A stretch of DNA of 64,000 nt from Paraglaciecola psychrophila 170 (GTDB lineage: Bacteria; Pseudomonadota; Gammaproteobacteria; Enterobacterales; Alteromonadaceae): the NCBI RefSeq assembly GCF_000347635.1, contig NC_020514.1, positions 3,534,001-3,598,000 on the forward strand, in the 5' to 3' direction. The translations under genes were made by a program, and so were the position numbers. The notes under the pieces are model-generated. The model did no database searches and was not told the origin of the DNA. It saw only the letters and a program-made list of their open reading frames with translations. This document shows, in pieces, positions 36,798-47,000 of this stretch. How positions within the stretch are numbered: position 1 is the stretch's first letter; each line of letters starts with the position of its first letter.

Positions 36798-37508
36798 ATG
36801 AATAAATCACATTATTATCGAGGATTAGCAAGCCTGATCGCAATAACTACTTGTATGTATACTGGTATAACGGCGGCAGATGAAAATAATTTAACAAAAC
36901 AGCAATTGATCAGGGAGGCAGAAAAATTCGTATTAGGTCAATTAGACCCCGAAAGTATCAAAACCATCGATGTAGAAGCTATGCCTATTGACCAACGGGT
37001 TGAGATACCAGAGTGTACTTCCACTTTAACTTTCTCCTCGAGTCCGGAAGCACTAAGCCAGTCGAATGTTTCGGTAAAAGCCCAATGTAATAACAACGAC
37101 TGGTATATGTTTATGGTAGTAAAAGCCACGGAAACGCAACCGGTTGTGGTTATCTCTAGCGCAGTTAGTCCAGGAACATTATTAACCGAAGATAATATTC
37201 ATATAATTAATATGGATAAAAAACGTTTAAGAAGAAGTACATTTTCCGATATAGAGGATGTAGTCGGCGCAAGGATAAAACGTCGCGTTTCAGCGGGCAG
37301 ACCCGTTAACCCAAATAACTTATGTTATGTGTGCAAAGGCGACAGCGTTACTATCTCTGCTGGCAATCCCAGTATGCGAGTAAAAACCAGTGGTGTCGCA
37401 CTAGAAGACGGTAGAATGGGTGAAACAATTCAAGTGAAAAATAGACGTTCTAATAAAAAAATATACGCCCGAGTATCCAGTACAGGACAAGTAGAAATTG
37501 GGATTTAA
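36798..37508 (+). CDS. flgA: FlgA, P-ring assembly chaperone
   Basis: 236 residues from the ATG at 36798 (a GTG six bases earlier is possible). A signal peptide (to about ITAA) precedes a SAF domain (VSPGTLLTEDNIHIINMDKK) and the C-terminal GETIQVKNRRSNKKIYARV, the FlgA signature. It helps FlgI form the P ring in the periplasm. Divergent from cheV; flgM follows 150 bases later with its own promoter. Confidence 0.95.
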   Translation: MNKSHYYRGLASLIAITTCMYTGITAADENNLTKQQLIREAEKFVLGQLDPESIKTIDVEAMPIDQRVEIPECTSTLTFSSSPEALSQSNVSVKAQCNNNDWYMFMVVKATETQPVVVISSAVSPGTLLTEDNIHIINMDKKRLRRSTFSDIEDVVGARIKRRVSAGRPVNPNNLCYVCKGDSVTISAGNPSMRVKTSGVALEDGRMGETIQVKNRRSNKKIYARVSSTGQVEIGI

Positions 37509-37549
37509 GTACATCGAGAAACGACAAGCATTAGACTCCATTCAACTAC

Positions 37550-37582
37550 TGCTGAAATAGTGCTGAAATAGTGCTGGAAATG
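37550..37582 (+). repeat. Three 11-bp direct repeats upstream of the flgM promoter
   Basis: TGCTGAAATAG (37550-37560), TGCTGAAATAG (37561-37571) and TGCTGGAAATG (37572-37582) lie in tandem, ending 11 bases before the -35 of the flgM promoter. The period is about one helical turn, so all copies face the same side of the DNA. Confidence 0.75.
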
Positions 37583-37593
37583 TTTTTTTTTGC

Positions 37594-37620
37594 TAAAGTA
37601 TACGTAATCGTTGCCGATAA
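37594..37620 (+). promoter_or_regulatory. Sigma-28 promoter of flgMN
   Basis: TAAA (37594-37597), 15 bases, then GCCGATAA (37613-37620): a perfect match to the FliA consensus. It puts the anti-sigma factor gene under the sigma factor it inhibits, the usual feedback loop. Confidence 0.92.
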
Positions 37621-37658
37621 CAAAAACGAGGTTAAACAAAAGGGAGTGAGTATTCATT

Positions 37659-37994
37659 ATGTCCATTAACAACATAAACAACGGTAGCCCAAAAGCGCCA
37701 GTTGACAACCAGAGACTCAGTCAGCAACAGCAGGCTTTGAATAACGGTAATGCGCAACAGTCAAGTGTGCAACAAGCAGCAACAGCTGGTGTTCGCCAGG
37801 ACTCTGTCTCATTGACGACATATGCACAACAACTTAGCCAAGTTCAGAGGAAAAGTACGGAAGCACCTGTCAATCAAGAAAAGGTTGATAGACTGAAAAA
37901 AGAGATTCAAAGCGGTGACTATCAAGTTAATCCTGAATCACTTGCTCAGAAGATTTCGACATTAGAATCAGAATTATTTGGTACTAAAGCATAA
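37659..37994 (+). CDS. flgM: FlgM, anti-sigma-28 factor
   Basis: 111 residues, a typical FlgM: an unstructured, glutamine-rich N-terminal half, then DRLKKEIQSGDYQVNPESLA and QKISTLESELFG, the sigma-28-binding helices. It holds FliA inactive until the hook is complete and FlgM is exported. flgN follows 41 bases later. Confidence 0.93.
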   Translation: MSINNINNGSPKAPVDNQRLSQQQQALNNGNAQQSSVQQAATAGVRQDSVSLTTYAQQLSQVQRKSTEAPVNQEKVDRLKKEIQSGDYQVNPESLAQKISTLESELFGTKA

Positions 37995-38035
37995 AGGCAG
38001 CATAATGAATGCTGTCCTTATCTTAGGCTAATCTT

Positions 38036-38464
38036 ATGTTTGAATTAAAAAAAGCAATTAAAAGTCAACATGAATTCTTACTCGAATTACAACAGATTCT
38101 TGAAACAGAACTACACCTTATCAGTAGCAGAGATGCTGAATCACTGATTAACATGCTTAAAACTAAAGAAGCCTTGCTTGATTCTATACAAAAGCAAGAC
38201 ACTCTTATTGCAGGCCTGTATACCAAATCTAGTCAAGAACAAAAAGATAACCAAGAAGTTGTTGAGTTATTTAATCATGCAAAAGATATGGTTGCTCAAT
38301 GCAAGTATCGCACTCAAATTAATCAAACAGCAGTAGAACAAGGTCAATTGCGCCTAGAACACCTACGTAATCTTTTATTAGAGTCCAGAGCCAAAGAATC
38401 TATGACCTACGATAAAAGTGGACGTACTCAAGGTGGTACTTCTGGTAGCGGGATCAGCGCTTAA
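38036..38464 (+). CDS. flgN: FlgN, export chaperone for FlgK and FlgL
   Basis: 142 residues, alpha-helical and charged (FELKKAIKSQHEFLLELQQI, DAESLINMLKTKEALL), with Q/R-rich C-terminus. Length, helical pattern and place behind flgM identify it as FlgN, which keeps junction proteins export-ready. Confidence 0.85.
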   Translation: MFELKKAIKSQHEFLLELQQILETELHLISSRDAESLINMLKTKEALLDSIQKQDTLIAGLYTKSSQEQKDNQEVVELFNHAKDMVAQCKYRTQINQTAVEQGQLRLEHLRNLLLESRAKESMTYDKSGRTQGGTSGSGISA

Positions 38465-38568
38465 ATTAACCCTCGTTCAGAACAATAAAAAGTACCGGCG
38501 ATAAAAAATGGCTCCAGTTCTATCGATAATAAACGTTTTAATCTTCAGATAGTTGCTTTAAGCTAATT

Positions 38569-39060
38569 CTAATAATAATGGACTTTTTTAACGCGCTTGG
38601 GTCGTGCTGTAGATAAGTAGATATCGTTGACCAATTTAAAGTCCAATTCTAACTCAGTCGCATACATGTCATCTCCTACTGGATAACTCTTGACAACTTT
38701 TGCACCTCTGATCACACCTTGTACCGAGCTATCTAAACTAGTGTTTTGTATAACCAAACTTGCTAAAGACTGACCGCTATCCACTTTTTGTCCAAACACT
38801 TGCTCAGTTAATTCACGATATGCATCTAGCTTTGAGGCCTTGAGTGCCATCAACATTCGACTGGACTCACTAGCCCCATTTTGAACTGAGATAGGTGCAT
38901 AGCCAACAGCAAAAATAACGGGATAGGTTTCAGGGGCAACGGTTTCCCACTCAACATGTTTATTGAACACACTAGAACAGCCTGTCAAACATAAACTTAA
39001 AATTGCTGCAAAAGCTACATATCGGCTGCTTAGATTATTAATACTTAATATGTACATCAT
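38569..39060 (-). CDS. flgP: FlgP-like outer-membrane lipoprotein (LPP20 family)
   Basis: 163 residues. A lipoprotein signal peptide ends in lipobox LTGC (AFAAILSLCLTGCSS). The mature part has FAVGYAPISVQNGASES and LKASKLDAYRELTEQVFGQ, the LPP20/FlgP pattern. In Vibrio FlgP forms outer-membrane-linked rings of the polar motor with FlgO and FlgT. It is divergent from flgT. Two ATG codons in tandem start it; the second (39057) is better spaced from the AAGGA. Confidence 0.85.
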   Translation of the reverse strand: MMYILSINNLSSRYVAFAAILSLCLTGCSSVFNKHVEWETVAPETYPVIFAVGYAPISVQNGASESSRMLMALKASKLDAYRELTEQVFGQKVDSGQSLASLVIQNTSLDSSVQGVIRGAKVVKSYPVGDDMYATELELDFKLVNDIYLSTARPKRVKKVHYY

Positions 39061-39095
39061 CTTCCTTATATCCCGCGATTAACTATATAAACACT

Positions 39096-39134
39096 ATAAT
39101 TATAATATTTTTTTATAATATTTTTTATAATATT
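39096..39134. repeat. AT-only repeats between flgP and flgT
   Basis: About three copies of TATAATATTTTTT-type sequence lie in tandem in the divergent region. They would make easily melted DNA; no promoter consensus is assigned. Confidence 0.5.
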
Positions 39135-39300
39135 AGTCTGCAATAACCATACCTAAAAAATATCATACTCATAATCACACTCATATAGGTATGATTTGTG
39201 CTTAGCTAAAGAGAAGTTAAATGTAATAGAAAATCTGTCTGAAATTTGACGATGCATTATCACAGGGTTCACTTTACCCAAGTTACAACAAAGGTAAGTT

Positions 39301-40458
39301 ATGCAAGTAAGTAGAATAATACAAATAACCTCCGTTCTAATGTTACTTGTTAGCAGCAGCCCTGCAATGGCCATTTGGTTCGAAGCCTCAGGCCAAGCCA
39401 TTATTCACAATGGTGAAAAAGAAGCGGCACGCCAACAAGCGACTCAAGAAGCCATTAAACAAGCGCTACTATTCTCTGGTGCGTCAGTTAAGAGTATTCA
39501 GTCACTTGCTAATGGTTTACTTGAAGACGACCGCTTTGAAATTCGCGCTTCAGGTGAAGTGAATAACATTGAACTGATTGATGAAATTTACCACGACGAC
39601 TACGTTACAGTTTCCATAAGAGCAGATATATTTCCACAAGAAGCCCTGTGCACGGCTTCAGATTATAAAAAAAATATTGTAACGACATGGTATAACATCA
39701 ATAAACGGCAACAAGCTGCCGTCGGCAACCTCTATGATTTTGGTAAAGTCATAGCTGAAAAGCTACAACAAGAAGCACAAAACCATGCTAAATATTCATT
39801 TATAAATCGTGTAGAGCCTTATTATTTAAGTCCATCCGATAAAGAAAAGAAAGCAACAGCATTTGAGCTTGCGAAAAAATCGAATGCTCAATATGTTCTT
39901 TACGGAGAAATACTAGAATTTGCTGTAGAAACCTCAAAAGCATCAGGCTTAGCGTTTTGGAAAAGCGATCTAAGCAAACGAAATCTTACACTGGCCTTCT
40001 CAATGTATGATGGCAACTCAGGTGAAATGGTCTTTCAAAACACACAAAATATGTCAGCGATATGGGACTTTGACCCGTTCCAACCTATAGACAGCAATAG
40101 TCGAAAATTATGGAATTCAACGTTTGGATCTGCAACCGAGAAGGCCATACAATCAGTCGTAAGATTAATAGATGAATCAGTAAGTTGCTTGCCTGCATTT
40201 GGTCGGGTAATAAACGTTACGGGTGAGAGCCTAAGTATTAATATTGGCAAACACAACGGCGTAAAACAAGGAGACAAATTGACATTATTTCAAGTTAATC
40301 AATTTTTCGATGCTCAAAATTTCCCACACCGACAATTTCAATTACATCCCGAGGAGGTGATAGTGAGACAAGTATTTGCAGAAACAGCCGTCGTCGCTTC
40401 AGTTACTGGTGCCCCTTTGGCTAATATTCAACCAAACGATTTTGTAGCACGAAGATAA
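39301..40458 (+). CDS. flgT: FlgT, H-ring protein of the polar flagellar motor
   Basis: 385 residues, close to Vibrio FlgT. A signal peptide ends SSPAMA. The mature start IWFEASGQAIIHNGEKEAAR and the following QATQEAIKQALLFSGASV are the FlgT N-terminal domain. The C-terminal part has SLSINIGKHNGVKQGDKLTL. It forms the H ring around the L and P rings and stabilises stators in sodium-driven motors. flgO, usually near, is not in this window. Confidence 0.92.
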   Translation: MQVSRIIQITSVLMLLVSSSPAMAIWFEASGQAIIHNGEKEAARQQATQEAIKQALLFSGASVKSIQSLANGLLEDDRFEIRASGEVNNIELIDEIYHDDYVTVSIRADIFPQEALCTASDYKKNIVTTWYNINKRQQAAVGNLYDFGKVIAEKLQQEAQNHAKYSFINRVEPYYLSPSDKEKKATAFELAKKSNAQYVLYGEILEFAVETSKASGLAFWKSDLSKRNLTLAFSMYDGNSGEMVFQNTQNMSAIWDFDPFQPIDSNSRKLWNSTFGSATEKAIQSVVRLIDESVSCLPAFGRVINVTGESLSINIGKHNGVKQGDKLTLFQVNQFFDAQNFPHRQFQLHPEEVIVRQVFAETAVVASVTGAPLANIQPNDFVARR

Positions 40459-40532
40459 AAACATTAGAGGGTTTAAATCCCGTCTCGGCTAGTACATAAT
40501 GCACGCGCTTATCGCTAAGCACTGAACTCGTA

Positions 40533-40607
40533 GTCCCCGTAGTTTAATGGATAAAACAAGGCCCTCCTAAGGCTTAGATCTTGGTTCGATTCCAGGTGGG
40601 GATACCA
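40533..40607 (+). tRNA. tRNA-Arg (anticodon CCT)
   Basis: A 75-base cloverleaf: acceptor GTCCCCG pairs with TGGGGAT (two G-T pairs), D-arm AGTTTAATGGATAAAAC, anticodon loop CTCCTAA with anticodon CCT at 40566-40568, T-arm TTGGTTCGATTCCAG, and encoded CCA at 40605-40607. It is followed 220 bases later by a P4-type integrase gene, so its 3' end is very likely the attachment site of the island to the right. Confidence 0.95.
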
Positions 40608-40665
40608 TTCAGTCATATCAGCATATACCCTCGTTAACCTAAAACCATTCTAGACCAATGAAAAT

Positions 40666-40682
40666 AAGGCCTGCAGCCTTTT
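40666..40682 (+). terminator. Possible terminator after tRNA-Arg
   Basis: A short stem AAGGC-CTGCA-GCCTT followed by TT. Weak, but placed where a tRNA terminator would be expected. It also lies in the likely attL region. Confidence 0.35.
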
Positions 40683-40826
40683 AATCTGAACACCTCACTT
40701 TAACCAAGATTACTCAAAATACCCTAAAATTACTCCCTGTTGTTGCACATGTGTTGCACAGAACATTTGAAAGTATGCTTTAATATCAGTATCTTAATAA
40801 AACATAACCGTTTTGGTGTTGCACAG

Positions 40827-42170
40827 ATGGCCGATAATAGATTTAAGTTTACCCTTAGACGTATAGAAAAAATTGAACCATCGGCAAAGCGAGACCGCTA
40901 TTACGATACAGAAAATGCTGGGTTGATCCTGGAAGTACAGCCCTCGGGTAGAAAAGTATTTCGCACATTTAAACGAAACAGTACCAGCGGCAATCTCAAT
41001 ACAGTCACCATAGGCCCCTTTCCATCTGTCACAGTCGATATGGCAGTTAAGCGTCACAGTGAGCTTGTATCAGATATATATAAAGGCATTGACCCCACAG
41101 AGTCAAAACGCGAAGCAAAGCGCAGAGGGATAACCTTTGCTGCCCTTTTTGATATTTACGACAAAGACTTCTCAGCAAAAGTTAAACGCGACGAACGCCG
41201 CGCTTCGAGCCAGGAACACAATGGCGGTTTATACAGCAATCACCTTTCACAGGTATTAGATGACAAAAGCAGAAGGCTTGCAGTTGTCACGCTTGAACAA
41301 ATCAATGAAAAGTATGCCTCTACAATCATAGAAACACTCAAAGATGAAAAAACTAAACCTATATTTAATAAATGCCTAACCATGCTCAAAAGCATGTTTA
41401 ATCTTGCGATTAAAAAACACTTAATAACCAAAAATCCATTTATAGGTGAGAAGAAATACACCGACAACGAACGTAAACGATATTTACAGGAAGATGAAAT
41501 GGAGCGTTTTTTCGCTGCCATCGACAAAGAAGAAGAAATTTATCAAGACTTAGTAAAAATGCTGCTTTACACCGGACAACGTAAAAACTGCGTATTATCC
41601 ATGCGCTGGGAAGAGTTGAACAATAACCTAAACGTTTGGACTATTCCCACCTCAAAGATGAAAGGCAAAGAATCACACACCCTACCCTTACCTATTCAAT
41701 GCACTAATATTTTAAAACGACGAGCTGAACACAAACACCCCAATGGCTTTGTGTTCCCTGCAAAAACCCAAAACAGTAAGTTAGGTCATATTGCAGAAAA
41801 AACCGGCGAGAACTCCTTCTGGCGAAGAATAACCAGAAATGCCGGGCTCTACTCAACAAACAAAGACCAAAACTTAACAGTGCACGATTTAAGGCGTAGT
41901 TTGGCCAGTTGGCAGATCAATAACGATGTAGACCTCTACACCGTATCTAAAACACTCGGCCATAAAAGCATCACCACCACCCAAAAAATCTATGCTCACT
42001 TAAATTCAGATAAAGTTAGAGATGGAGTATCAACTGCCGCATCAGCATTGGAGCTAGCTTCAGTTAAGAATAAGCATGATTCGCCCTTTCCCAAGCTTAA
42101 GCAGCTTGCTGAGTCGCTGAATGAAGATGAACGGAGCTATTTATTGGGTTTGTTATCGGCTGGAAATTGA
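40827..42170 (+). CDS. P4-type tyrosine integrase of the genomic island
   Basis: 447 residues from the ATG at 40827; the frame opens earlier, but this start gives the usual N-terminus. An N-terminal DUF4102-type DNA-binding arm (YDTENAGLILEVQPSGRKVF, TVTIGPFPSVTV) is followed by the catalytic domain: Arg in LLYTGQRKNCVLSMRWEEL, HDLRRSLASW, and LGHKSITTTQKIYAHL with the nucleophilic Tyr. It inserts into tRNA 3' ends; here the neighbour is tRNA-Arg(CCT). It is intact, so the island may still be mobile. Confidence 0.95.
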   Translation: MADNRFKFTLRRIEKIEPSAKRDRYYDTENAGLILEVQPSGRKVFRTFKRNSTSGNLNTVTIGPFPSVTVDMAVKRHSELVSDIYKGIDPTESKREAKRRGITFAALFDIYDKDFSAKVKRDERRASSQEHNGGLYSNHLSQVLDDKSRRLAVVTLEQINEKYASTIIETLKDEKTKPIFNKCLTMLKSMFNLAIKKHLITKNPFIGEKKYTDNERKRYLQEDEMERFFAAIDKEEEIYQDLVKMLLYTGQRKNCVLSMRWEELNNNLNVWTIPTSKMKGKESHTLPLPIQCTNILKRRAEHKHPNGFVFPAKTQNSKLGHIAEKTGENSFWRRITRNAGLYSTNKDQNLTVHDLRRSLASWQINNDVDLYTVSKTLGHKSITTTQKIYAHLNSDKVRDGVSTAASALELASVKNKHDSPFPKLKQLAESLNEDERSYLLGLLSAGN

Positions 42171-42326
42171 CTGAATGTTTAAGCTTTGCCAGCGAACTAT
42201 TTACTTGTAGTCACAGATAGATTGGTAGAATGGACTCGTACTTCACTTGAACACACAAATTATCATGACCGTTTTCGCAAAAAAAACCACATATTAAGTG
42301 GGCTTGTTGATTTGAGGATGCTTCAC

Positions 42327-43187
42327 TTAATGATGCTGTTCAGAATTAGTTTTATTTTCAATTCCAGCTTTTGCGAACTGAAGAATGTTATCCATGTCTG
42401 CAAATTGGTCAACCTTAACCCCAAGCTGCTTAATTTCACCCACCACGTCATCGTAGACTTGGATCATATCAGTCTTATCGTTAGCTGGGCGTTCAACCGT
42501 AAACAAGGCTCTTTCTTTAAGTACAACACGCTTTTCAATCAATTTCTCTACACGTCTTAACCAGTGAACAGCGTGTTCATATGCTTTCAACGGTGTTTTT
42601 TGTTCAAAGGCCAATGGTTTGATAACTCTATATCCTTGAGCTCCTTTGTGAACTAATGGCATAGGTATATCTAACACTCCTGCCATTAAATTCTGCTGAG
42701 TAAACTTTAGTTGTAATTCTTTAACAAAAGTTTGTCTCAATACTTTAACCATTTGCTGTTCGCGGTATTCATCATTAACAAAATCACGCACCACAAAACG
42801 CTGATAAAGTTTATCAAGCTCTACTAAATCGGTTTCCCCCATCATGCGGCCAATATTGCCAAAATGCAGAACAGACTCTCTATGGCGAGTAACTTCAGTA
42901 AAGTATTCAACTAACTCTTTACCGCGTATTCCATTGTTAATGCAATAATGTTGGATTCTATCTAATTCTGCAGTAAAAGTTTCGATGGCATTTTTATACA
43001 GTTGCCCATCTAAATCGTCGAAAAACTTAGTAACACGGCCAAAACGTTTAGGTGCAAGTTTAAATAAAAACTTTCCGGTCTTAGGCGCAATCAGCACTAC
43101 ACCTACGTTGGCAAACTCTCTGGTTTCAATAAAGGGCATAAAGCGCACTACTGCGTATTGGTAAACAGCGTTAAAAGTGTTGTTCAT
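42327..43187 (-). CDS. DUF3037 domain protein
   Basis: 286 residues from the ATG at 43187, which has GGAGGG seven bases upstream. The N-terminal YQYAVVRFMPFIETREFANV with GVVLIAP is the DUF3037 pattern. Its start overlaps the HipA-like gene by 4 bases; these two families are often found together in this order. Function unknown. Confidence 0.8.
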   Translation of the reverse strand: MNNTFNAVYQYAVVRFMPFIETREFANVGVVLIAPKTGKFLFKLAPKRFGRVTKFFDDLDGQLYKNAIETFTAELDRIQHYCINNGIRGKELVEYFTEVTRHRESVLHFGNIGRMMGETDLVELDKLYQRFVVRDFVNDEYREQQMVKVLRQTFVKELQLKFTQQNLMAGVLDIPMPLVHKGAQGYRVIKPLAFEQKTPLKAYEHAVHWLRRVEKLIEKRVVLKERALFTVERPANDKTDMIQVYDDVVGEIKQLGVKVDQFADMDNILQFAKAGIENKTNSEQHH

Positions 43188-43915
43188 TGTAGTGCCCTCC
43201 AGAAGTCGTCGTGATTGTATGCGCCTAATACTACTCTTATCCGATCTATTTCGCCAAGTGCATCTGGTATCTCTTGTAACCATTCATCAGGAATAGTGGC
43301 AATAATTGCATCCAAGCCATCGAGTGCATTGGTAAATTTATCTACATACATTTGTTTTTCGAACATAGGTTCAAACATGTCAGTTTGGCCACGAAACAAA
43401 AAACTCGATACGTGTAGTTTTTTATGTTCTTCAATATTAAAGTCTTGCTCAAATGCTAAATTATGGTCGAAAACCACAAGATTATTTGAGGCTAAATTGA
43501 AGTATAGATTTGGATTCCCTCCAGCTTCAGTCAGAGTTCTATCGCCATTTTGAATCCAGTTATCAAACATAAACAAGTCAGTTAAAATTTGTTTATCTGC
43601 TCTTCGCAATAAATTGACGTTAACTTCCTGTAAATCAGGTTGCAAACGAGAAGCAAAAGCAACGCCAGAACCAAGCCCAACCAATAAATCGATGTCATAC
43701 TCAACCAAAGATTCATCGACGTAAACCAGTGCACAATCTGGGATGGCCAAACCATATCGCTGCCCTAAATTGGCCGCAATCCATTCATACAAACAACCTT
43801 TAAACGTAGCATTCAAACGCTTAACTACATATTCATTATTATCATCACCCAAACAAAGCCAAGGCTCAGTTTTGCCCTGTGTCATTTTTTGCTTTATTTC
43901 GATGATGTTTATCAT
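43184..43915 (-). CDS. HipA-like kinase family protein
   Basis: 243 residues, much shorter than HipA (about 440). It has the C-terminal kinase-like elements: ATP-site lysine region NNEYVVKRLNATFKG, catalytic loop FDNWIQNGDRT with GGNPNLYF, and LVVFDHNLAF for metal binding. HipA proteins phosphorylate a translation component; no HipB-type antitoxin is adjacent, and the partner is DUF3037. Possible defence or stress module; function inferred only. Confidence 0.7.
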   Translation of the reverse strand: MINIIEIKQKMTQGKTEPWLCLGDDNNEYVVKRLNATFKGCLYEWIAANLGQRYGLAIPDCALVYVDESLVEYDIDLLVGLGSGVAFASRLQPDLQEVNVNLLRRADKQILTDLFMFDNWIQNGDRTLTEAGGNPNLYFNLASNNLVVFDHNLAFEQDFNIEEHKKLHVSSFLFRGQTDMFEPMFEKQMYVDKFTNALDGLDAIIATIPDEWLQEIPDALGEIDRIRVVLGAYNHDDFWRALQ

Positions 43916-44067
43916 GCCTTATATATTCCTTAGTACAATTTAAACGTTAGCAATTTACAAAATGATTGCTCGTTTCATTGCTGTCCTATTCATTTGCCTG
44001 ATGTTTGCAATCCCATCAAATTAATATGAGTGTCTTAGTCATTCATCAATAATGAACACCTTATATA

Positions 44068-47000
44068 TCATTGACTCATCACTAAAAAGTCATTAATTAC
44101 CATGAATTCAGTTGTCTCTTTTAGTGCTGGGCTCACAGTTCCAAACTTATTCATTAGATTTCCCAAGAGGTCATTATTCCATTTGTTTTGATTACTAAAT
44201 ATTTTAAACAGCAACTGAAAAGCTTCTTCTGGATACTTTTCAATTACATCGGAATTATTAAACTGGTCTAACACTAGGTACATATCATCAATTGAGCGTA
44301 GCATTGGTGTAACAGTTTTTAGTGCCTCAGGGAAAGTATCGTCTAACTGAAGTAGAAGCAGAGTAAAATGTTGTGCAATTTCTTGTGTTAAATAGCTCCC
44401 TCCCTTAGGCCACGCTTTACGAATTAAAGGGTTTATCCTATTCAACCAATAATTATCACGCCCTTCTGACTCATAAGAAACAGAACTCTCCATAAAACCT
44501 ACAGCATAAGCAAGACCTTCGTTACCCATTGAACGAAATGCCTGTTGAATTTCTTTATTTGTATATAAGTCTTTGTATTGAAGGCAGGCTAATGTAAACA
44601 AACTTACTAATTGCTCTAAATTCCTCCCCGTAAGGCTTTTGGCTTCTAACGCTTGAAGCATGGGCTCCTTCAAATCTATTGCCAAGTCGGCAGACAACCG
44701 AGGATTCCATAAATAACCTTGCCAAAAATATTTTGCATCATCAGATGTATCAAAATTTAATAACGTAATCATTTTGGTTTGAGTCCATTCCGGCTCAACT
44801 GAATAAAAATACATTAGTCGTGAAAACAAAATCACTCGCCCTAACGTCAGTAAATCACTATCTAATAACTGATCTAGTAATTCAAAAGGTTGGGGCCTTG
44901 GCAATTCATCCTGTGATTCAAGTTTATATAGATTTAGTCGATCTAAAATGGCTTCAGTCATTATTCCAACAGGATCATTGATAGCCCTATCTATCGCATC
45001 GAAATCTTCTCCAGTTTCTAGTTCAGAATTCCCGCTCAATTCAAATAACCGTGATGCGATATTCCAAAGGTGAGCTTCATCTATACTTTGGGGAGCCACT
45101 TTTGTTCCGGCTTTTCTTGCCCACCATGCGACTGCCCATGCTTCTTCTCTGAAGAATTCATCCGGTAATTTTGCAACCATTGGAGCTACTGTAGACCAGG
45201 TATTTTCTTCATGCTCTGCTATGCCGGTTAATCCAGCACTCCATGATTTGTGATGCCAATCATCATGAGCAAACATATAGGCTAGTGTTTCAATAACATC
45301 GTTTGGCTGAGCCTTTCCAGCATAACGAAACACATCGTTTCGACCTTCATTAAATTTAGTGTTTTTTTCAGTAAGCAGCGCTACGCGCTTAGGTAATGGT
45401 AGTGAAAAGAGTGATTCGGATGTAATGTCAGTATCATTCCCGACACTAGTAGAATGCCAATGAGTAAACTCATCACGATCACCTTCACTTAGACTCCACA
45501 TAGGGTACTGCAGTGAAAGCTTTTTATACAAAACCTGAGCTTCGCCAAATAATTCACGATCAAAAGTTTGTAATTTTGCCAACATCACCCAACGTTCTCG
45601 GTTTAACCTTGTGTGAAATTCTTCATCACTTATGTCTGTGACATACTGTAGTCTAGGGGGGCCATTTACAATAAAGTTAAGCAGAATTTCAGCTTTATTC
45701 TGACTGGCCTGCGGCCATGCTTTATTTAGTAACCTGTAAACCTCTCTTGTCATACCACTAGACCAAAGCCACCATCCATCATCTTCCAACAAATAATCGA
45801 TAGTTTCGTCTGCGGGTATTACATCGTTATAGGTATAAGCATTTAAGATAAGACGTCGAAATATTGGAAACCGATAGCCATTCCAAATTTCTAGAATCAA
45901 TCTAGCTTTAGATTCATTCGATTGAAATAACGCTCTCCATAAGTCTCGACATAATTCGACCAAAATCGGAAATGATTTATAATTACTATTTTGTGGATGA
46001 GGTTGAATTGAAATAATATCCCAATGAGAGCGATCCTGTTTTGCATTAGCTAGCCCAACAATAGCAAACAGTTCCATCGCATCTAAAAGCGCCTCGCTAG
46101 CAGGTACAAGCGCATCCGTATAGTCTTTGGGATAATTATCAGATTTTGTTAGCCGTTTAAATTCATGTTGGTCAATATTAAGGACTACATCTGTAGAAAA
46201 TGCTTTTCTCTGTGTATTTCCATCACGAATATCCTCCCCGCCCCAATAGTATGCTTTAGTAATCTGATAGCACGGCCTTAATAGCTTTTTAAACGTCAAA
46301 AGTGTTAAGGCATCAGGGCCATTAGCCATTTTACTGATCACTTCATAATTATTTGACTGATTTGTGCGTCCTAGATAGATATGGTCTGACGTGACTATCT
46401 TCCAAAATGACAAGAATGGCTCAATGGGAGGTTGGCTACTTAGTTTCCAATTTACCAATTCTTTGAACAAAGGGTGTAAGCCAAGACCTTGATCAATAAC
46501 CCATCTAATTAAGATTTCTTTGTCTAAATGATGAAGTAACCATTTCCAAATATTTTCTGATATTTTATTTGGCATGACTAAATTATTTCTGACTGGGTTA
46601 GTACAAATCAGATTAATTGTTTTTCTAATTTGACTAATCGAAAGTAATCCATTTTCCTGTAACAAAGGCAGCCACTCAATTGGAGCAGGTGGGTCTCTTA
46701 ACTCAGAAAAAACTTTCGCCGGATAACCACTAACACTTTCATGATTGTTATCTACCCTTTCCTTTAAGGTATCAAGCACTTGCTGGATCGATTCATCCTG
46801 ATCATAAGGCGCTCTTGGTGCTAACCTAGCTTTAGATTTAATAATACGCTGTTTGCTACTTAAGCCATCTCTCGCATGAGCAGCCCAAGCTTGTAAAGAG
46901 TTATGAAGATTAGGATGATTGGCACCACCCTTTACATAAAGTACAGGTTCAACTCCTTTCGCTTGCCATTCCTTAATCGCGTTTAGCCTTTTCTTATTTG

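Noticed and set aside
42186..42560. Plus-strand frame after the integrase
   Set aside because: Overlaps the 3' end of the DUF3037 gene on the other strand, and its sequence looks like an antisense shadow.
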